From NCBI RefSeq assembly GCF_009617995.1, contig NZ_CP044129.1, forward strand, positions 2,976,001 to 3,040,000: a stretch of 64,000 nucleotides of DNA, in the 5' to 3' direction. Position numbers and translations under genes: made by a program. The notes beneath the pieces were generated by a model. It was given only the letters and a program-made list of their open reading frames with translations, had not been told where the DNA came from and did not search any database. Source of the DNA: Halomicrobium sp. LC1Hm. GTDB lineage: Archaea > Halobacteriota > Halobacteria > Halobacteriales > Haloarculaceae. How positions within the stretch are numbered: position 1 is the stretch's first letter; the number at the start of each line of letters is the position of its first letter. Below, one piece after another: positions 25,215 to 35,001 of the stretch.

Positions 25215-25295
25215 TACTGCCGGCTGTACGTCCGTGAAGAATGTCGCGACCACGGGGTCGCGAATCTCTTGAAACAGTGACAGCCGGCAGTGTGA
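25212..25295 (+). repeat. 84-bp stop-codon-anchored structured element, copy A
   Basis: Begins TGATACTGCCGGCTGT and ends ACAGCCGGCAGTGTGA, so the ends pair. Inside is the perfect hairpin TCGCGACC-ACGG-GGTCGCGA. The initial TGA is the stop codon of the SCP2-like gene. Compared with copies B and C the inner stem has changed on both arms together (G/C swap at position 5), a compensatory change that supports RNA or cruciform structure. Confidence 0.8.
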
Positions 25296-25346
25296 ACGTC
25301 GAGTCGGACCACAGCCCTTACCTCCCTCCCTCGCACCAGTCGGAGT

Positions 25347-25541
25347 ATGCTCGACAAACTCGGCATCGCCGGGATCCTCGGCGTCGTCGTCATGCTCGGC
25401 GGGATCGCGCTGGTCGCGTGGGTGGCACCCATCGTCGCCGCCGGCATCGCCTTCGTCGTCGCCGGTCTCGGACTGATCGTCTACGGGATGGTCAAGAATC
25501 TCATGACTGCCTTCGGTCTCGGTGCGGGCGGGCTCCCCTAG
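25347..25541 (+). CDS. Small two-helix membrane protein
   Basis: 64 aa. Two hydrophobic helices (GIAGILGVVVMLGGIALVAWVAP and IVAAGIAFVVAGLGLIVYGMV) and a short tail, a common small haloarchaeal membrane protein type with no known function. Its stop overlaps by four bases the stop of the convergent DUF460 gene (25538), so both transcripts must end inside the other gene. Confidence 0.65.
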   Translation: MLDKLGIAGILGVVVMLGGIALVAWVAPIVAAGIAFVVAGLGLIVYGMVKNLMTAFGLGAGGLP

Positions 25542-27514
25542 CTCTCCGGTCGATCCGCGCGGTGTTCGCTGATGATCTGGTCGACCAGCTCGGCGTTTTG
25601 CTCCCGTTTCCGTGCTTCGGCGCGCTCCTCCCAGTCCTCGATGGCGGCCTCGACCTCGTGTTCGCGAGCCACCGCGAGTTCGTCGACCTCCTGGACGGTC
25701 ACCATCTCCGCGGGCGCGACGGGAACGTCGTGCTCGAAGAGGATCTCGTCGGCCACGTCCGAGAGCCCGCCGTTACGCAGGACGATCCGCGGGTTCACCG
25801 CTGCTAGCCGCTGGGCGGTCGACCGGCCCGCGCCCGAGGCGTCCCGCAGCAAGATCACGTCGTCCTCGACGAGACCGACGGCCTCGTCGGCGGTCGCGAT
25901 CGCGTCGCTGGTGAACTGCTCGATCACTTTCACCGACACCAGCCCCTCCTGTTTCTCCGACACGTCCGCGAAGTTCGAGTGGTCGAGCTTCCACAGCCCC
26001 TTGAGCCGTTCGAGCTTCGATTCGAGGGCCTCGCGGTCCTCGCGTTCGGCTTCGAGTTCGCGTTCGAGGCGCTCGTTTTCCCGCTGGAGGCGCGTGACCT
26101 CGCGGTCCTTGCGCACCTCGCGACGTTCCTCGCTGCGGGCCTGTGAGAGTTCCCGCTCTTTCTCCGCGAGCTGGTCGTCTTTCTGCTGGATCGTCGCCTC
26201 CAGATCGTCGACGTGGCCCTCCAGGCGCTCGACGCGGGCCCGGAGCCGTTTGATCTCTTTTTCCTCCTCGGTGAGTTCGCGGGGCGTGTGTTCGGTCTGT
26301 TCGTCGCCGTCGCCGCCGTCGTCGGCCAGATCGTCGAGGACGCTCTCGACGGACTCGCCCCCGGCGACGACCCGCGCGGTCACCTCGCCCACGTCCTCGC
26401 GGGGCGGGACCTTCTCGGCGATGCGCTCGAACTGGTCGGCGTGGTCGTCGTAGGCCCCCAGCGCCGCCGCCATCGCGTCGCGCTCGTGGTCGTTGTCGTA
26501 CCCCTCCTCGCGAGTGCGGTGTTGTTTCACGTCGATCGCGAGGTCGCTGTCGGGCGTCCACCCCGCGGCGCTGAACGAGCGGCGCAGCTTCTCGACGGTC
26601 TCTGGCATCGGCGTCACGTCCGCCGCGACGACGATGGGGCGGCCCCGCTCGACGATCCACTCGGTGACGCCCGCGGCGTCGACGGTCCGCGAGGAGTACA
26701 CGTCCAGGACCTCGCCGTCGAGCCCCACGACCGCGACGGCCGTCGTCGTCCCGGGATCGACGCCGACGACGACGTGGTCGCGCCGCTTGGCCAGTGGCCG
26801 GAACTCGATCCCGTCGCGGCGCTCGCGTTCGATCTCGACGCGCACGTCGCCCGAGCGCATCCGCGAGACGGGGATGTCCTGGGGGCGGGCCGAGACGGTA
26901 AAGAGCGCCTGCGAGAAGCCGCCGTACTTCTCGGTGACCTCGCGCTCGTAGTCGAGGCCAGCGTCGTCCAGTTCCGACTCGACTGCGCGAGCGCGCTGCT
27001 TGACCGAGCCGTGGATCCGGCGAGTGTAGCGGTCCTCGGACCAGCCGCCACCGCCGCCCGTCGAGCGACCGCGGGCGACCTTCACCTCGGTCGTGTCGGT
27101 GAAAGCCGACACCTCTTGCCCGACGTTGGCCGCGGCGAGCCGTGCGGCCGCTTCCGCCTCTTTCATCGGCTCCTTCCCGTAGGGGACCCCGTGGCGAGAC
27201 GCCACCCGAGAGAGGGGTTCGGGCTGCTCGGCACCGGTCACCTGGACGAGTGTGGTCTCGTCGGGGAGGCTACCGAGGAAGTGGACGAGCGCGTCCTTGT
27301 CCTCGGCCAATTCGTACATGTTGTCCGTCGCGACGATCGACGGCTCCACGTCGTCGATCAGCCGCCGGAGCTTGCGCAGACTCACCACGTCGCGCTCTAT
27401 TGCCTCGCCGTCGAACACGACCAGCGCGTAGGAGGGTGCGTCCCCGCGCACGTCGCCACTCTGGATGTCGACACCGAAGACAACCGCGTCGAGCGCCCCG
27501 GTACGCGTGTTCAC
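25538..27514 (-). CDS. DUF460/COG2433 protein with RuvC-like and coiled-coil domains
   Basis: 658 aa. N-terminal RNase H/RuvC-like region: VVFGVDIQSGD, then DVEPSIVATDNMYEL. A second such segment starts at VVVGVDPGTTTAVAVVGLDGEVLD (about residues 245-268), followed by a KQHRTREEGYDNDHERDAMAAALGAY helix. Residues about 420-530 are a long coiled coil (EEKEIKRLRARVERLEGHVDDL). The C-terminal domain ends the protein. The DxG and HERDA acids suggest a nuclease fold; activity is unproven in the family. Starts ATG 27514. Confidence 0.8.
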   Translation of the reverse strand: MNTRTGALDAVVFGVDIQSGDVRGDAPSYALVVFDGEAIERDVVSLRKLRRLIDDVEPSIVATDNMYELAEDKDALVHFLGSLPDETTLVQVTGAEQPEPLSRVASRHGVPYGKEPMKEAEAAARLAAANVGQEVSAFTDTTEVKVARGRSTGGGGGWSEDRYTRRIHGSVKQRARAVESELDDAGLDYEREVTEKYGGFSQALFTVSARPQDIPVSRMRSGDVRVEIERERRDGIEFRPLAKRRDHVVVGVDPGTTTAVAVVGLDGEVLDVYSSRTVDAAGVTEWIVERGRPIVVAADVTPMPETVEKLRRSFSAAGWTPDSDLAIDVKQHRTREEGYDNDHERDAMAAALGAYDDHADQFERIAEKVPPREDVGEVTARVVAGGESVESVLDDLADDGGDGDEQTEHTPRELTEEEKEIKRLRARVERLEGHVDDLEATIQQKDDQLAEKERELSQARSEERREVRKDREVTRLQRENERLERELEAEREDREALESKLERLKGLWKLDHSNFADVSEKQEGLVSVKVIEQFTSDAIATADEAVGLVEDDVILLRDASGAGRSTAQRLAAVNPRIVLRNGGLSDVADEILFEHDVPVAPAEMVTVQEVDELAVAREHEVEAAIEDWEERAEARKREQNAELVDQIISEHRADRPES

Positions 27515-27614
27515 GGCCGTGGGTTAGTGATCTGTGACTATAATCCCCACGCCGGGAGCACCATCGGTCGCTGGCGGTCGCTGCCCACACGAACACAGAA
27601 CGGAGCAGTGGCCG

Positions 27615-29171
27615 TCAGTCGTCGGCCACGGCGGCGGTGGGCTCGTCGGTGAGGTCGGCCTCGCGCCAGGTGCCCCGCGAGAACCACGCCCACGCGAGGA
27701 CCGCCGCGAGGAGGTTCGAGACGGCGAAGCCGAGCCAGATCCCACGAGAGCCGAGCGAGTACGCGAAGGCGTCGGCCACCGGCGTCCCCGCGAGGATGTC
27801 GGTCGTGAAGGTGCCGAATCCGGGCACCGAAAGCGAGAGAGTCGAAACGTCGACGACGCGGGACGCGACCCACGACACCGGCAGGCGGATGAACCCGAGC
27901 ATCAGGATCGCCAGCGCGGCGGCGGTGAGCGTCTTGCCCGAGCCACGGAAGCCCCCGGAGTAGGCCCGGACGACGCCGATGAAGCCGAAGGTCGGGGCGA
28001 CCCAACGGAGGAACTCCGCCCCGATGCGGACGACCTCCTGGTCGGGGCTGAACACGTTGACGATCGTCGGGGCGGTGAAGAAGACGACGACGCCGACCGC
28101 GGCGAGGATGAGGAAGGAGGCCTTCGCGGCGAAGTGGTTGGCGGTGTTTGCCCGTTCGGGCTTGTCCGCGCCGATGTTCTGGCCGGTCATCGTCTCGACG
28201 CCGCGGTCGACGGCGATGGCGGGCATGAAGATCAGCGAGAAGATCCGGGTGCCGACGCCGAAGGCGGCGACGACCGGCGTCGAGAACGTGCCGACGACGA
28301 TCAGCATCAGGTTGACCGAGATCGAGCGGCCGGTCCCCTCGACGGAGGCGGGCACGCCGATGCGCAACAGCTTGCGGACGTAGGCGGGGTCTGGAACCAT
28401 CTCGCTGGGGGAGATCTTGACGCCGCGGGTCCCCGAGAGCATGATGGCGAGACCGACGGCCATCGCCACCCCGCGGGAGAAGATCGTCGCGATCGCCGCC
28501 CCCTGTACGCCAAGCTCCGGGAAGGCGATCGTGCCGACCACCGGCGCTGACTCGACCAGCGTCCACCCGAAGATGAGGAACGGGTCTAACACGACGTTCA
28601 ACACGACCGTCCCGAACATCACGAGCATCGGCGTCACGGTGTCGCCAGCGCCCCGCATCAGCGAGATGAACACGAGGAAGCCAAAGAGGAAGGACAGTCC
28701 CAGCGCCATCACCTGCAGGTACGCCGTCGCACCGGGCAGGACCGACTCCGAAGCGCCGACGAACCGCAGGAAGTCCTCGATGAAGAAGTAGCCGGTGACG
28801 CCGAAGAAGACGGACGCCAGCACGGCGAAGGTCACCGTCTGGGAGGCGGCGTACTGTGCCTTCTCGGGTTCGTCCGCGCCCGTGTACTGGGCCACGAGGA
28901 CGCTGCCGGCCACGGAGATCCCCATGGCCAGCGAGATGAGGAAAAAGACCATCGGGAAGGCAAAGGAGATCGCCGCCAGCGCCTCGGTGCTGTACTGGCC
29001 GAGCCAGAAGGTGTCGGCGAGGTTGTACGCGACCTGCAGGAGGTTCGTGATGATGATCGGCAAGGAGAGGAAAAAGAGCGGCGTCCCGATCGAGCCGCTG
29101 GTCAGCTCCAGCTCTTCCGGGCCCCGAAAGACCACGGAGAAGGCACGCCGCAGTTCGTCGAGTAGCGTCAC
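27615..29171 (-). CDS. MATE family efflux transporter (second copy)
   Basis: 518 aa, about twelve membrane helices in two repeats. LPIIITNLLQVAYNLADTFWLGQYS and SLMRGAGDTVTPMLVMFGTVVLNVVLDP in the N-half match GFRGSGKTLTAAALAILM and the corresponding helices in the C-half. Family role: Na+- or H+-coupled export of cationic compounds. It is only distantly related to the copy at 4467. The ATG at 29171 (MTLLDELRRAFSVVFRG) begins an amphipathic leader helix. Confidence 0.88.
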   Translation of the reverse strand: MTLLDELRRAFSVVFRGPEELELTSGSIGTPLFFLSLPIIITNLLQVAYNLADTFWLGQYSTEALAAISFAFPMVFFLISLAMGISVAGSVLVAQYTGADEPEKAQYAASQTVTFAVLASVFFGVTGYFFIEDFLRFVGASESVLPGATAYLQVMALGLSFLFGFLVFISLMRGAGDTVTPMLVMFGTVVLNVVLDPFLIFGWTLVESAPVVGTIAFPELGVQGAAIATIFSRGVAMAVGLAIMLSGTRGVKISPSEMVPDPAYVRKLLRIGVPASVEGTGRSISVNLMLIVVGTFSTPVVAAFGVGTRIFSLIFMPAIAVDRGVETMTGQNIGADKPERANTANHFAAKASFLILAAVGVVVFFTAPTIVNVFSPDQEVVRIGAEFLRWVAPTFGFIGVVRAYSGGFRGSGKTLTAAALAILMLGFIRLPVSWVASRVVDVSTLSLSVPGFGTFTTDILAGTPVADAFAYSLGSRGIWLGFAVSNLLAAVLAWAWFSRGTWREADLTDEPTAAVADD

Positions 29172-29325
29172 GTCCCGATCACTCCCCGTCTGGGCGACGA
29201 TGGGGACTGCGAGGGAGGGACCGGGGGCTGGGCGGTAACTGTCATTACAGCTATTAACTGACTATTCAGTCAAGAATGTTTGGATATCGATTTCGCGAGG
29301 CCCGAACCGCGACGGCGACGGTCGC

Positions 29326-29784
29326 TTACTCCTCGAGTTCGAGGTCGAACTGCTCGTGTTCGCTGGCGGCGTTGAGCACGACGCTGGTGTTGGACTCCTT
29401 GATCTCGGGGTCGGTCAGCAGCTCCTTGATCTGGGCGTTCATGCCGTCGGTGTCGGAGAACTTCCCGACCGCGATGATGTCGTAGTCGCCGGTGACCTCG
29501 TAGACGGAGATCATCTGTTTGTGCTCTCGGAGCGACTCCGTGACCTCGGGCAGCGAGGAACCCTCGACCTTGAGCTGGACGATGGCGGTCACGTCGTAGC
29601 CCAGTTCGTCGTAGTCGACTTTCGGCGTGTACCCCTGGATGATCCCCTGGTCTTCCAGCTCTGAGAGGTGGTTGGAGACGGTGGTGACCGAGACGTCGAG
29701 GTCCTCGGCGAGGCTCCGCAGGCTGGCCCGCCCGTCGCCCAGAAGTTCATTCACTAGCTTCCGGTCCAAATTTTCGTACGTCAT
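29326..29784 (-). CDS. lrp: Lrp/AsnC-family transcriptional regulator
   Basis: 152 aa. Winged HTH at residues 5-60 ([40 protein letters not shown]) and a RAM ligand-sensing domain ([45 protein letters not shown]). Divergent from glnA with a 126-bp shared intergenic region. In haloarchaea Lrp-type proteins next to glnA regulate glutamine synthetase (family knowledge). A perfect 14-bp palindrome in the intergenic region is a candidate operator. Confidence 0.9.
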   Translation of the reverse strand: MTYENLDRKLVNELLGDGRASLRSLAEDLDVSVTTVSNHLSELEDQGIIQGYTPKVDYDELGYDVTAIVQLKVEGSSLPEVTESLREHKQMISVYEVTGDYDIIAVGKFSDTDGMNAQIKELLTDPEIKESNTSVVLNAASEHEQFDLELEE

Positions 29785-29852
29785 TACATCGTGGAACGAT
29801 CCCCAGGGATTAGAATTTTACGAATATGCAATTCCAACCCGTAGGCCCGGAA

Positions 29853-29866
29853 GCTTTGCGCAAAGC
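29853..29866. promoter_or_regulatory. Candidate Lrp operator between lrp and glnA
   Basis: GCTTTGCGCAAAGC is a perfect 14-bp palindrome, 69 nt from the lrp start and 45 nt from the glnA ATG. A TTTTAGTG-like TATA element for glnA follows at about 29874-29881, so binding here could control both directions. Confidence 0.55.
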
Positions 29867-29910
29867 AGCAGGATTTTAGTGATAGCAGTGTTCCTCTCGG
29901 GTGTCCAAAA

Positions 29911-31260
29911 ATGACAAGCGAACTCTCGGCGGAAGCACAAGACGTACTGGAAGAGATCGAAGAGAAGAACGTCGACTTCCTGCGCCTGCAGTTTACAGAC
30001 ATTCTGGGGACGATCAAGAACGTCTCCGTGCCGGCCGATCAGGCGGAGAAGGCCTTCACCGAGGGCATCTACTTCGACGGCTCCTCGATCAACGGCTTCG
30101 TCCGCATCCAGGAGTCGGACATGCGCCTGGACCCGGACCCGGAGACCTTCTCCGTGCTCCCGTGGCGCAACGACGACGAGAGCGCCGCGGCCCGTCTCAT
30201 CTGTGACGTCATCGACACCTCGACGGGCGAGCCCTTCGCCGGCGACCCGCGTGGCGTCCTCAAGCGCGCCATCCAGCGCGCCGAGGAGATGGGGTACACG
30301 GTCAACGCGGCCCCCGAGCCGGAGTTCTTCCTGTTCGAGGAAGACGAGGAGGGACGTGCGACGACCAAGACCAACGACGCCGGTGGCTACTTCGACCTCG
30401 CGCCCAAGGACCTCGCGTCCGACGTGCGCCGTGACATCATCTTCGGCCTCGAAGAGATGGGCTTCGACATCGAAGCCTCCCACCACGAGGTCGCCGAGGG
30501 CCAGCACGAGATCAACTTCACCTACGACGACGCGCTGAGCACGGCCGACAACGTCGCCACGTTCCGCGCGGTCGTTCGCGCCATCGCTGCCGAACACGAC
30601 CTGCACGCGACGTTCATGCCCAAGCCGATCCCGAAGATCAACGGCTCGGGCATGCACACGCACTTCTCGCTGTTCGAAGACGGCGAGAACGCGTTCCACG
30701 ACGAAGACGACGAGTTCGACCTCTCGGAGACGGCAAAGCAGTTCACCGCCGGGATCCTCGAACACGCCGAGGCCATCGCCGCGGTGTCGAACCCGACGGT
30801 CAACTCCTACAAGCGACTCGTCCCGGGCTACGAGGCACCCGTCTACGTCGCCTGGTCCGACCGCAACCGCTCGGCGCTGATCCGCAAGCCCGCGGCCCGC
30901 ACGCCCGCTGCCAGCCGGATCGAGGCCCGCTTCCCCGACCCGTCCTGTAACCCGTATCTCGCCTTCGCGGCGCTCATCCACGCCGGGCTGGACGGCATCG
31001 AGAAGGAACTGGACTGTGACGACCCCGTCCGCGAGAACATCTACGAGTTCGACGAGGCAAAGCGCGAGGAGTACGGCATCACCACGCTGCCGTCGAACCT
31101 CGGCGAGGCCATCGACGCGCTCGAAGACGACGAGGTCGTCCAGGACGCGCTGGGCCAGCACGTCTACGAGAACTTCGTCGACGCCAAGACCCAGGAGTAC
31201 GACGAGTTCCGCGTCGACGTCTCCGACTGGGAGCTCGACCGCTACCTCGAGAAGTTCTGA
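29911..31260 (+). CDS. glnA: Glutamine synthetase type I
   Basis: 449 aa. Signatures: [23 protein letters not shown] (residues about 51-73), [44 protein letters not shown] (ATP loop), and [11 protein letters not shown] with the Arg that binds glutamate. Converts glutamate and ammonium to glutamine with ATP. The [27 protein letters not shown] segment lacks the NLPP-type Tyr adenylylation motif, so bacterial-style adenylylation is unlikely. Its TGA stop (31258-31260) is the start of repeat copy B. Confidence 0.96.
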   Translation: MTSELSAEAQDVLEEIEEKNVDFLRLQFTDILGTIKNVSVPADQAEKAFTEGIYFDGSSINGFVRIQESDMRLDPDPETFSVLPWRNDDESAAARLICDVIDTSTGEPFAGDPRGVLKRAIQRAEEMGYTVNAAPEPEFFLFEEDEEGRATTKTNDAGGYFDLAPKDLASDVRRDIIFGLEEMGFDIEASHHEVAEGQHEINFTYDDALSTADNVATFRAVVRAIAAEHDLHATFMPKPIPKINGSGMHTHFSLFEDGENAFHDEDDEFDLSETAKQFTAGILEHAEAIAAVSNPTVNSYKRLVPGYEAPVYVAWSDRNRSALIRKPAARTPAASRIEARFPDPSCNPYLAFAALIHAGLDGIEKELDCDDPVRENIYEFDEAKREEYGITTLPSNLGEAIDALEDDEVVQDALGQHVYENFVDAKTQEYDEFRVDVSDWELDRYLEKF

Positions 31261-31341
31261 TACGACCGACTGTACATCTGTGAACGATTTCGCCACCTCG
31301 GGGTGGCGAAGATCGTCACGAAGGGACAGCCGGCAGTATGA
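31258..31341 (+). repeat. 84-bp stop-codon-anchored structured element, copy B
   Basis: Begins TGATACGACCGACTGT (TGA is the glnA stop) and ends ACAGCCGGCAGTATGA. Inner hairpin TCGCCACC-TCGG-GGTGGCGA, perfect. It differs from copy C (40043-40126, opposite strand) at only three of 84 positions by eye. Confidence 0.85.
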
Positions 31342-31422
31342 GGCCACGGCACCCAGTCGTCTCGTCGACCGTCGCTTCGGACGGGCCGGCGAGAGCAAGC
31401 ACAGGCCCGCGACGACCGCCGA

Positions 31423-32322
31423 CTACGCGCTCTTTGTACCGACCTCGTGACCGGCCAGCGGTGCCGCTACGGTGACGACGCCCCCGACCAGTCCACCCGC
31501 CAGCGCGAGCGGGACCGACGGGGCCAGCAGGCCGGTCACCGCGAGCGCCGGCCCCGCGACCGCGAAGCCGAGGAGCGTGGCGAGGACACCGCCACGGCGG
31601 GTGTCCGGAATCGCCAGGAGGCGATCGCCAGCGACCAGCCAGGCCGCCGTCCCGCCGACACACAGCCCGACGGTGGCGACCAGTTCCGGATGGGGACCCA
31701 CGACCGTGAGGCCGAACAGCGCCACTGCCGCCGCGAGGCCGAAGGCCCGTCGGGGCGTCCCCAGGACGCCCACCACGACGAGGAGATACGCGAGACCCAC
31801 CCCTGCCCCGGCGAGCACGTCGACGAGGTAGTGGACGCCGAGCGCGAGCCGAGAGAGGGAGACGAGCGCGACGAGGCCGGCGGCGAGCGCGGCGCGGCGA
31901 CGGAGGGGACCCACGCGGACGGCCCACGCGAGCCCGCCGAAGACGACTGTCGTCCCCAGCGCGTGGCCGCTGGGGAAGCCGAAGCCGTCGCCGGTCGCCA
32001 GCCACGCGTACACCCCCTCCAGGGCCGCCGGGACGAGCGCGGCCTGGGGAGCCACGCCCGCGTCGGGCGGCCGGGCCAGGCCGAACAGCGGCTTGAGCGT
32101 CGTGAGCAACGCGACGGTCCCGAACAGGAGCGCCACGACCGTCGCCGCCCGCTCGCGGTCGACGCCCGCGCCGACCTGTGGCGTGGACCGGCCGAGCCAG
32201 TAGAGCAGCCCCACGACGACTGTGAGAAACCAGAGGTCACCGAGCTGGGTCACCAGGGCGAAGGGAACGACCGCGGGACCGAGGGCCTCGCCGAGCCACT
32301 CGGTGATGCCGATCGCGCGCAC
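31423..32322 (-). CDS. PAP2-superfamily membrane phosphatase
   Basis: 299 aa, GTG start at 32322, with about seven to eight helices. The three PAP2 catalytic blocks are visible: KPLFGLARP (Lys/Arg), PSGHALGTTVVFGG (PSGH) and SRLALGVHYLVDVLAG (SRxxxxxHxxxD). It would dephosphorylate a lipid-linked phosphate (e.g. polyprenyl or phosphatidyl) on the outer face. Its start lies two bases after the stop of the coiled-coil membrane gene, so the two form an operon. Confidence 0.87.
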   Translation of the reverse strand: MRAIGITEWLGEALGPAVVPFALVTQLGDLWFLTVVVGLLYWLGRSTPQVGAGVDRERAATVVALLFGTVALLTTLKPLFGLARPPDAGVAPQAALVPAALEGVYAWLATGDGFGFPSGHALGTTVVFGGLAWAVRVGPLRRRAALAAGLVALVSLSRLALGVHYLVDVLAGAGVGLAYLLVVVGVLGTPRRAFGLAAAVALFGLTVVGPHPELVATVGLCVGGTAAWLVAGDRLLAIPDTRRGGVLATLLGFAVAGPALAVTGLLAPSVPLALAGGLVGGVVTVAAPLAGHEVGTKSA

Positions 32323-32324
32323 GG

Positions 32325-32819
32325 TCAGCCCCGCAGCCGATCGAGCAGGCGTCGCGGGATGCCCGCGGCACCGATCCCCAGACCGGTGACGAGCATCACG
32401 ACGTAGAGCCCGAGCGTCGAGAGCCAGATCACGATCATCGCCAGCACGGCCCAGAGACCCTGGTCCTGGAGGTAGTAGAAGGCACCGAGGGTCATGGCGG
32501 TGCCGTACAGCAAGACGAGGTACGGCCCCCAGCCACGGGCGTGGCCCCGCCGGAGTTCGCGGCGAACGTACCGGCGGAGGTCGTCTTTAACCGCGTCGCG
32601 ATGGAGCGTCCGGTCCTCGATGTCCTCGCGGAACGACTCCAGTTCGGCGCGCAGTTCGTCGAGCTCTTCCTGTGTCGGATTGTCCCGCCGCGCGGGATCG
32701 TCGGGCGGGGGCGTCTCGCCGCCGCTGCCAGCCGCGTGGCGCTCGCTCGACGGCGTGCTGTCGGCGTCGTCCCCGTCACCCGCGTCCGGTGGGGGCGTCT
32801 CCCCGTCCTCGGCTGTCAT
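32325..32819 (-). CDS. Coiled-coil and two-helix membrane protein
   Basis: 164 aa from ATG 32819 (MTAEDGETPPPDAGDG). A disordered acidic N-terminus (residues 1-50), a charged helix (EELDELRAELESFREDIEDRTLHRDAVKDDLRRYVRRELRRG, about 52-93) and two membrane helices (GPYLVLLYGTAMTLGAFYYL, LAMIVIWLSTLGLYVVMLV). Conserved haloarchaeal type without known function; probably co-transcribed with the PAP2 phosphatase that follows. Confidence 0.7.
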   Translation of the reverse strand: MTAEDGETPPPDAGDGDDADSTPSSERHAAGSGGETPPPDDPARRDNPTQEELDELRAELESFREDIEDRTLHRDAVKDDLRRYVRRELRRGHARGWGPYLVLLYGTAMTLGAFYYLQDQGLWAVLAMIVIWLSTLGLYVVMLVTGLGIGAAGIPRRLLDRLRG

Positions 32820-32927
32820 CGTTGGACCGATGTGGGCGGCGGCCTGTTGTAGCTGCCGATCCGGATTCACGTGGCCGCCGGCCCGGGAGGCGGAACCCAT
32901 ATTGTGGGGGCCCTCCTTCGGCCGGAC

Positions 32928-33323
32928 ATGCAACGCGTGTTCGACGAGCGAGCGATGGAGGCGACCGCGCTCTTGCTCGTCGCCAGCGTGCTCCTGATCG
33001 GAGCCAGCCTCGCCGGTATCGGCGGTGGCGTCCCACTGGTGGCGGTACTGACGCTGATCGCTGTCACGCTCGCCGCGGGCAGAGAGCGCCTCCCCCGGCC
33101 CGGCCGGCGACTCGGCCAGGACCTCGACCGCTACGTTCGAGACCTCTGGGTCGGGCCGGCACTGGCAGCGGCCGCGAGCGCGTTCGTCTTCGGGGCGACC
33201 CCCGCGGAGATCCAGACGGTCGGCGGACTGCTCGGGTTCGTCGGCATGGTCAACTACTTCCTCCGGCCGGTGTATCACGCCGGCTACTCGCTCGTGACGC
33301 GATTCGTCGAGACGCTGGCCTAG
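32928..33323 (+). CDS. Small membrane protein, unknown function
   Basis: 131 aa from ATG 32928 ([16 protein letters not shown]); the frame extends 19 codons further but that part overlaps the divergent promoter. Four hydrophobic helices: [48 protein letters not shown] and [15 protein letters not shown]. Its end overlaps the convergent trm1 stop by four bases. No family recognised. Confidence 0.65.
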   Translation: MQRVFDERAMEATALLLVASVLLIGASLAGIGGGVPLVAVLTLIAVTLAAGRERLPRPGRRLGQDLDRYVRDLWVGPALAAAASAFVFGATPAEIQTVGGLLGFVGMVNYFLRPVYHAGYSLVTRFVETLA

Positions 33324-34429
33324 AAGGAGTCGACCGTCGCGTCCCGGATCTCGGTCACGTCGGCGGCGGTCTTGAACGTCGTGCCGCCGTAGTGGGTCCG
33401 AGCGGCGTCGTGTCCGGCCGCCCGCAGCGCGTCCAAAAAGTCGTCCATCGCGGGCGCGCCGACGCCCCAGCGCTTGCACAGGCGGTGCTGGTCGTAGTGA
33501 GTCGGCGTCGGGAGTTCCGCAGCGAGCGTCGCCAGCAGCTCGGCGGCCTGCTCGGCCGTCCCCATGTCGTCGGTGAGGTGGCCACTGACTTCCGCGGCGA
33601 AGTCGGGCTCGCAGGTCCCACCCAGCCAGAGCGGGCCGGCGGTCTGGAGGTGCTGGCCGCAGTTCGGGCAGGCGTCGGGCGCGTCGGCGTGGAGCCCCGC
33701 CTCGTGGGTCCGGTAGAGACACTGCTGGCAGTGGTAGACGTGGCCGATCTCGTCGAGGGCGCGGTTGGCCACGGTCGCGCCGTGGTCCAGTTCGAGGTAC
33801 GTCCGGGCGTAGTGCTTGGTCGCGTGGCTGAGGATCGGGCGAGCGGCCACGTCGTAGCGGGCGGCGGTCCGGACCATCGCACCGAGCAGGATCCGCATCC
33901 CCATCTCGGCGTGGTACTCGGTGTTTCGGGGAACGGCGCTGTAGCTCCTGACGCCGCTCTCGAAGTGTGCGCCACAGAGCGGTGCGGTGTCGGTCGCGGT
34001 CACGCAGACGAGATCGCGGGTCCCCTGAAAGGCGGCGTCGGCGAAGGGGATCGGCGTCCCGAAGGGGTCGATGTCGACCACGTCCCAGGGGTCGCTGTGC
34101 ATCGCGACGTTGGCGTCCTCGTGGCGGACCGTCCCCGAGAGGTCGTTGCGGTCGAGGTTCCGTTCACAGAGGGCAACGGCGTCGGGATCCACGTCACACA
34201 ACGTCGCCTCCCAGCCGTCGGCGGCGGCCCGGACGCCGCGGACGCCACTGGCCGCCGTCGCGTCGAGATAGTGCTCGGCGCGGGGCTCGCGCTCTCGGAA
34301 GGCCCGCAGCGTGGCGATCGTCAGGTCGCGGTTCAGCTCCTGAACGGGGTTGAAAAAGACGTTCTCGCCCTTGCCGGCGTCGGCCTGCTCCGGTACCTCG
34401 ACGGTGACCTGCCCCTCTGTGACGCGCAT
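33320..34429 (-). CDS. trm1: tRNA (guanine-26-N2)-dimethyltransferase Trm1
   Basis: 369 aa from ATG 34429 ([15 protein letters not shown]). N-terminal [23 protein letters not shown] and [18 protein letters not shown] (SAM motif I), then the active-site motif DIDPFGTP, are diagnostic. The C-terminal domain has a zinc-ribbon with CQQC and CPNC pairs (residues about 250-275). Uses S-adenosylmethionine to dimethylate G26 of tRNAs. Confidence 0.95.
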   Translation of the reverse strand: MRVTEGQVTVEVPEQADAGKGENVFFNPVQELNRDLTIATLRAFREREPRAEHYLDATAASGVRGVRAAADGWEATLCDVDPDAVALCERNLDRNDLSGTVRHEDANVAMHSDPWDVVDIDPFGTPIPFADAAFQGTRDLVCVTATDTAPLCGAHFESGVRSYSAVPRNTEYHAEMGMRILLGAMVRTAARYDVAARPILSHATKHYARTYLELDHGATVANRALDEIGHVYHCQQCLYRTHEAGLHADAPDACPNCGQHLQTAGPLWLGGTCEPDFAAEVSGHLTDDMGTAEQAAELLATLAAELPTPTHYDQHRLCKRWGVGAPAMDDFLDALRAAGHDAARTHYGGTTFKTAADVTEIRDATVDSF

Positions 34430-34516
34430 ACCGCTACTGGAGGGCGGGGAGCGAAAAGCGCCACGCATCGGGCGCTCACCGACGGTGTTTTCACCCGTCT
34501 CACGCAAGTGGGGCCA

Positions 34517-34864
34517 ATGAGCGCGGTCGAGGAGTGGGTGTCGATGCTCGAAGCCGCGGGAGAGCTGACACCCGACGCCGTCGACCGCATCGTCTCGGTC
34601 CACGGGGATCGCGGCCAGCAGGCCATCGAAGCCGTCGGCGAGCGGCGGGTCAAGGCCTACCGGGACTTCACGATCGTCGTCGGCCACGACGACGAGTACG
34701 TCGTCGAAGACGGCGGCTGTACCTGCGCCGACAGCGAGTACAACCTCGACGCCACCGACCCCGAGCAGCTGTGCTGGCACGCGATCGCGGTCCGGATCGC
34801 CGAGGCCATCGAGGCCACCGACGACCACGACATGTGGTACTCCGACGTGCGCGATTTCCTCTGA
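34517..34864 (+). CDS. SWIM zinc-finger-like small protein
   Basis: 115 aa. [33 protein letters not shown] carries the CxC...CxH pattern of SWIM zinc fingers, which bind DNA or proteins (e.g. in Rad51-paralogue and transposase partners). The N-terminal [27 protein letters not shown] is a short helical region. Starts 88 bp from divergent trm1. Its stop TGA (34862-34864) begins a degenerate copy of the stop-anchored element. Confidence 0.75.
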   Translation: MSAVEEWVSMLEAAGELTPDAVDRIVSVHGDRGQQAIEAVGERRVKAYRDFTIVVGHDDEYVVEDGGCTCADSEYNLDATDPEQLCWHAIAVRIAEAIEATDDHDMWYSDVRDFL

Positions 34865-34945
34865 TACGGACGGTTGTCGCGATGTCCCGGTGAGCGTCTA
34901 CCCCGTGGCGACGCGCACCGGTACGCGACGACAGCTTTCCGTACG
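34862..34945 (+). repeat. Degenerate stop-codon element after the SWIM gene
   Basis: Starts TGATACGGACGGTTGT at the stop codon. About 84 bp later it ends near ACAGCTTTCCGTACG, whose reverse complement resembles the start. The inner hairpin is not obvious. Probably an old, diverged member of the family seen at 25212, 31258 and 40043. Confidence 0.45.
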
Positions 34946-35001
34946 AACCGAGAGCCGAACGACCAGCACCGGTAAGTGACTCGCTGTCCTCCTGTCTGTA
35001 G

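Noticed and set aside
32672-34516. Long upstream extension of the SWIM-finger frame
   Set aside because: It runs antisense to trm1 and through other genes; only the last 115 codons have protein-like features and a fitting ATG.
33320-34828. Longer Trm1 frame starting at 34828
   Set aside because: The added 133 residues overlap the divergent SWIM gene and are unlike Trm1; the ATG at 34429 begins the conserved region.
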